Source: JADHOX01 sp038120515
GTDB taxonomy: Bacteria > Pseudomonadota > Alphaproteobacteria > Rickettsiales > JABIRX01
DNA length: 64,000 bases
Assembly: GCA_038120515.1 (NCBI GenBank)
Contig: JAYOLW010000004.1
Span: 32,859-96,858, forward strand
Direction of reading: 5' to 3'
The notes beneath the pieces are model-generated. The model did not search any database, was not told the DNA's origin, and worked only from the letters and a program-made list of their open reading frames with translations. Positions within the stretch are counted from its first letter, which is position 1, and the number at the start of each line of letters is the position of its first letter. Positions 63,946 to 64,000 of the stretch are shown here, in pieces. Both the position numbers and the translations under genes were made by a program.

Positions 63946-64000
63946 CTACTCAATTATTTTAGTAACAACACCAGAACCAACTGTTCTTCCACCTTCTCTT
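63946..64000 (-). CDS. tuf: elongation factor Tu, C-terminal end (partial)
   Basis: Only the last 17 codons and TAG stop lie in the window. They read REGGRTVGSGVVTKIIE, the invariant C terminus of EF-Tu with one or two conservative changes. tuf upstream of rpsJ is the usual arrangement at the head of the S10 cluster. The rest continues beyond the window edge. Confidence 0.95.
   Translation of the reverse strand, partial: REGGRTVGSGVVTKIIE

Noticed and set aside
1..64000. CRISPR arrays, insertion sequences, prophage, integrase-flanked islands
   Set aside because: No regularly spaced repeats, transposase or integrase motifs, or terminal inverted repeats were found; the three tRNAs have no adjacent att-like duplications.

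Overview
The window is a 64 kb piece of an AT-rich, gene-dense bacterial chromosome (roughly 30% GC by eye). Family signatures and gene order point to a reduced-genome alphaproteobacterium, probably Rickettsiales-like. The support is the order rpmH-rnpA-yidC-engB-argB leading to dapD-dapE, the 1579-residue NAD-dependent glutamate dehydrogenase next to an NtrY/NtrX-type pair, adk between secY and rpsM with no rpmJ visible, and an ELM1-family protein. The exact lineage cannot be fixed from the sequence alone. The cell is diderm with lipid A and KDO (lpxC, lpxK, lpxL-like, kdsA). It keeps biosynthetic genes that strict intracellular parasites often lose: de novo purines (purC, purS, purQ, purL), lysine/diaminopimelate (asd, dapD, dapE), arginine (argB) and citramalate/isoleucine (cimA).

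Layout. 1-5.9 kb, mostly plus strand: purC, a small membrane protein, purS, purQ, tRNA-Gln, a cysteine-rich secreted protein (minus), kdsA, eno, asd and tRNA-Lys. 5.9-16 kb: bcp, an MsbA-like exporter, an NtrY-like sensor without a kinase domain, a degenerate NtrX-like regulator, and gdh. 15.9-21.5 kb: amgK-like/tsaE (minus), lpxC (plus), and lpxK-lpxL-trkA (minus). 21.6-25.5 kb: rpmH-rnpA-yidC-engB-argB behind a near-consensus promoter. 25.5-32.4 kb is the accessory part: a 668-residue protein with three HEPN-like segments, tRNA-Val, a zinc-ribbon membrane protein, dapD-dapE and three unknown membrane or secreted proteins. 32.4-37.5 kb: purL, a TRIC-family channel, a YggS-family protein, a tyrosine-rich putative lipoprotein and an ELM1-like protein.

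From 37.5 kb to the end every gene is on the minus strand. Read in the direction of transcription, the run starts with the end of tuf, then the complete S10, spc and alpha ribosomal-protein clusters. It continues into rpmI-rplT-pheS, plsY, metF, aspS, two tiny basic ORFs, gltX, cysS, cimA, an unknown anchored protein, tyrS and an ABC exporter. Five aminoacyl-tRNA synthetase genes therefore lie downstream of the ribosomal superoperon.

The most interesting points are the NtrY/NtrX pair that seems to have lost phosphorelay chemistry while staying intact as two ORFs, the multi-HEPN-like protein placed inside a conserved argB-dapD neighbourhood, a 20-nt palindrome over the purL promoter, and several uncharacterised small secreted or basic proteins. 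No IS elements, CRISPR arrays or phage genes were seen. No gene-free stretch exceeds 300 bases; the longest is 27473-27740, which holds a candidate promoter and a candidate terminator.
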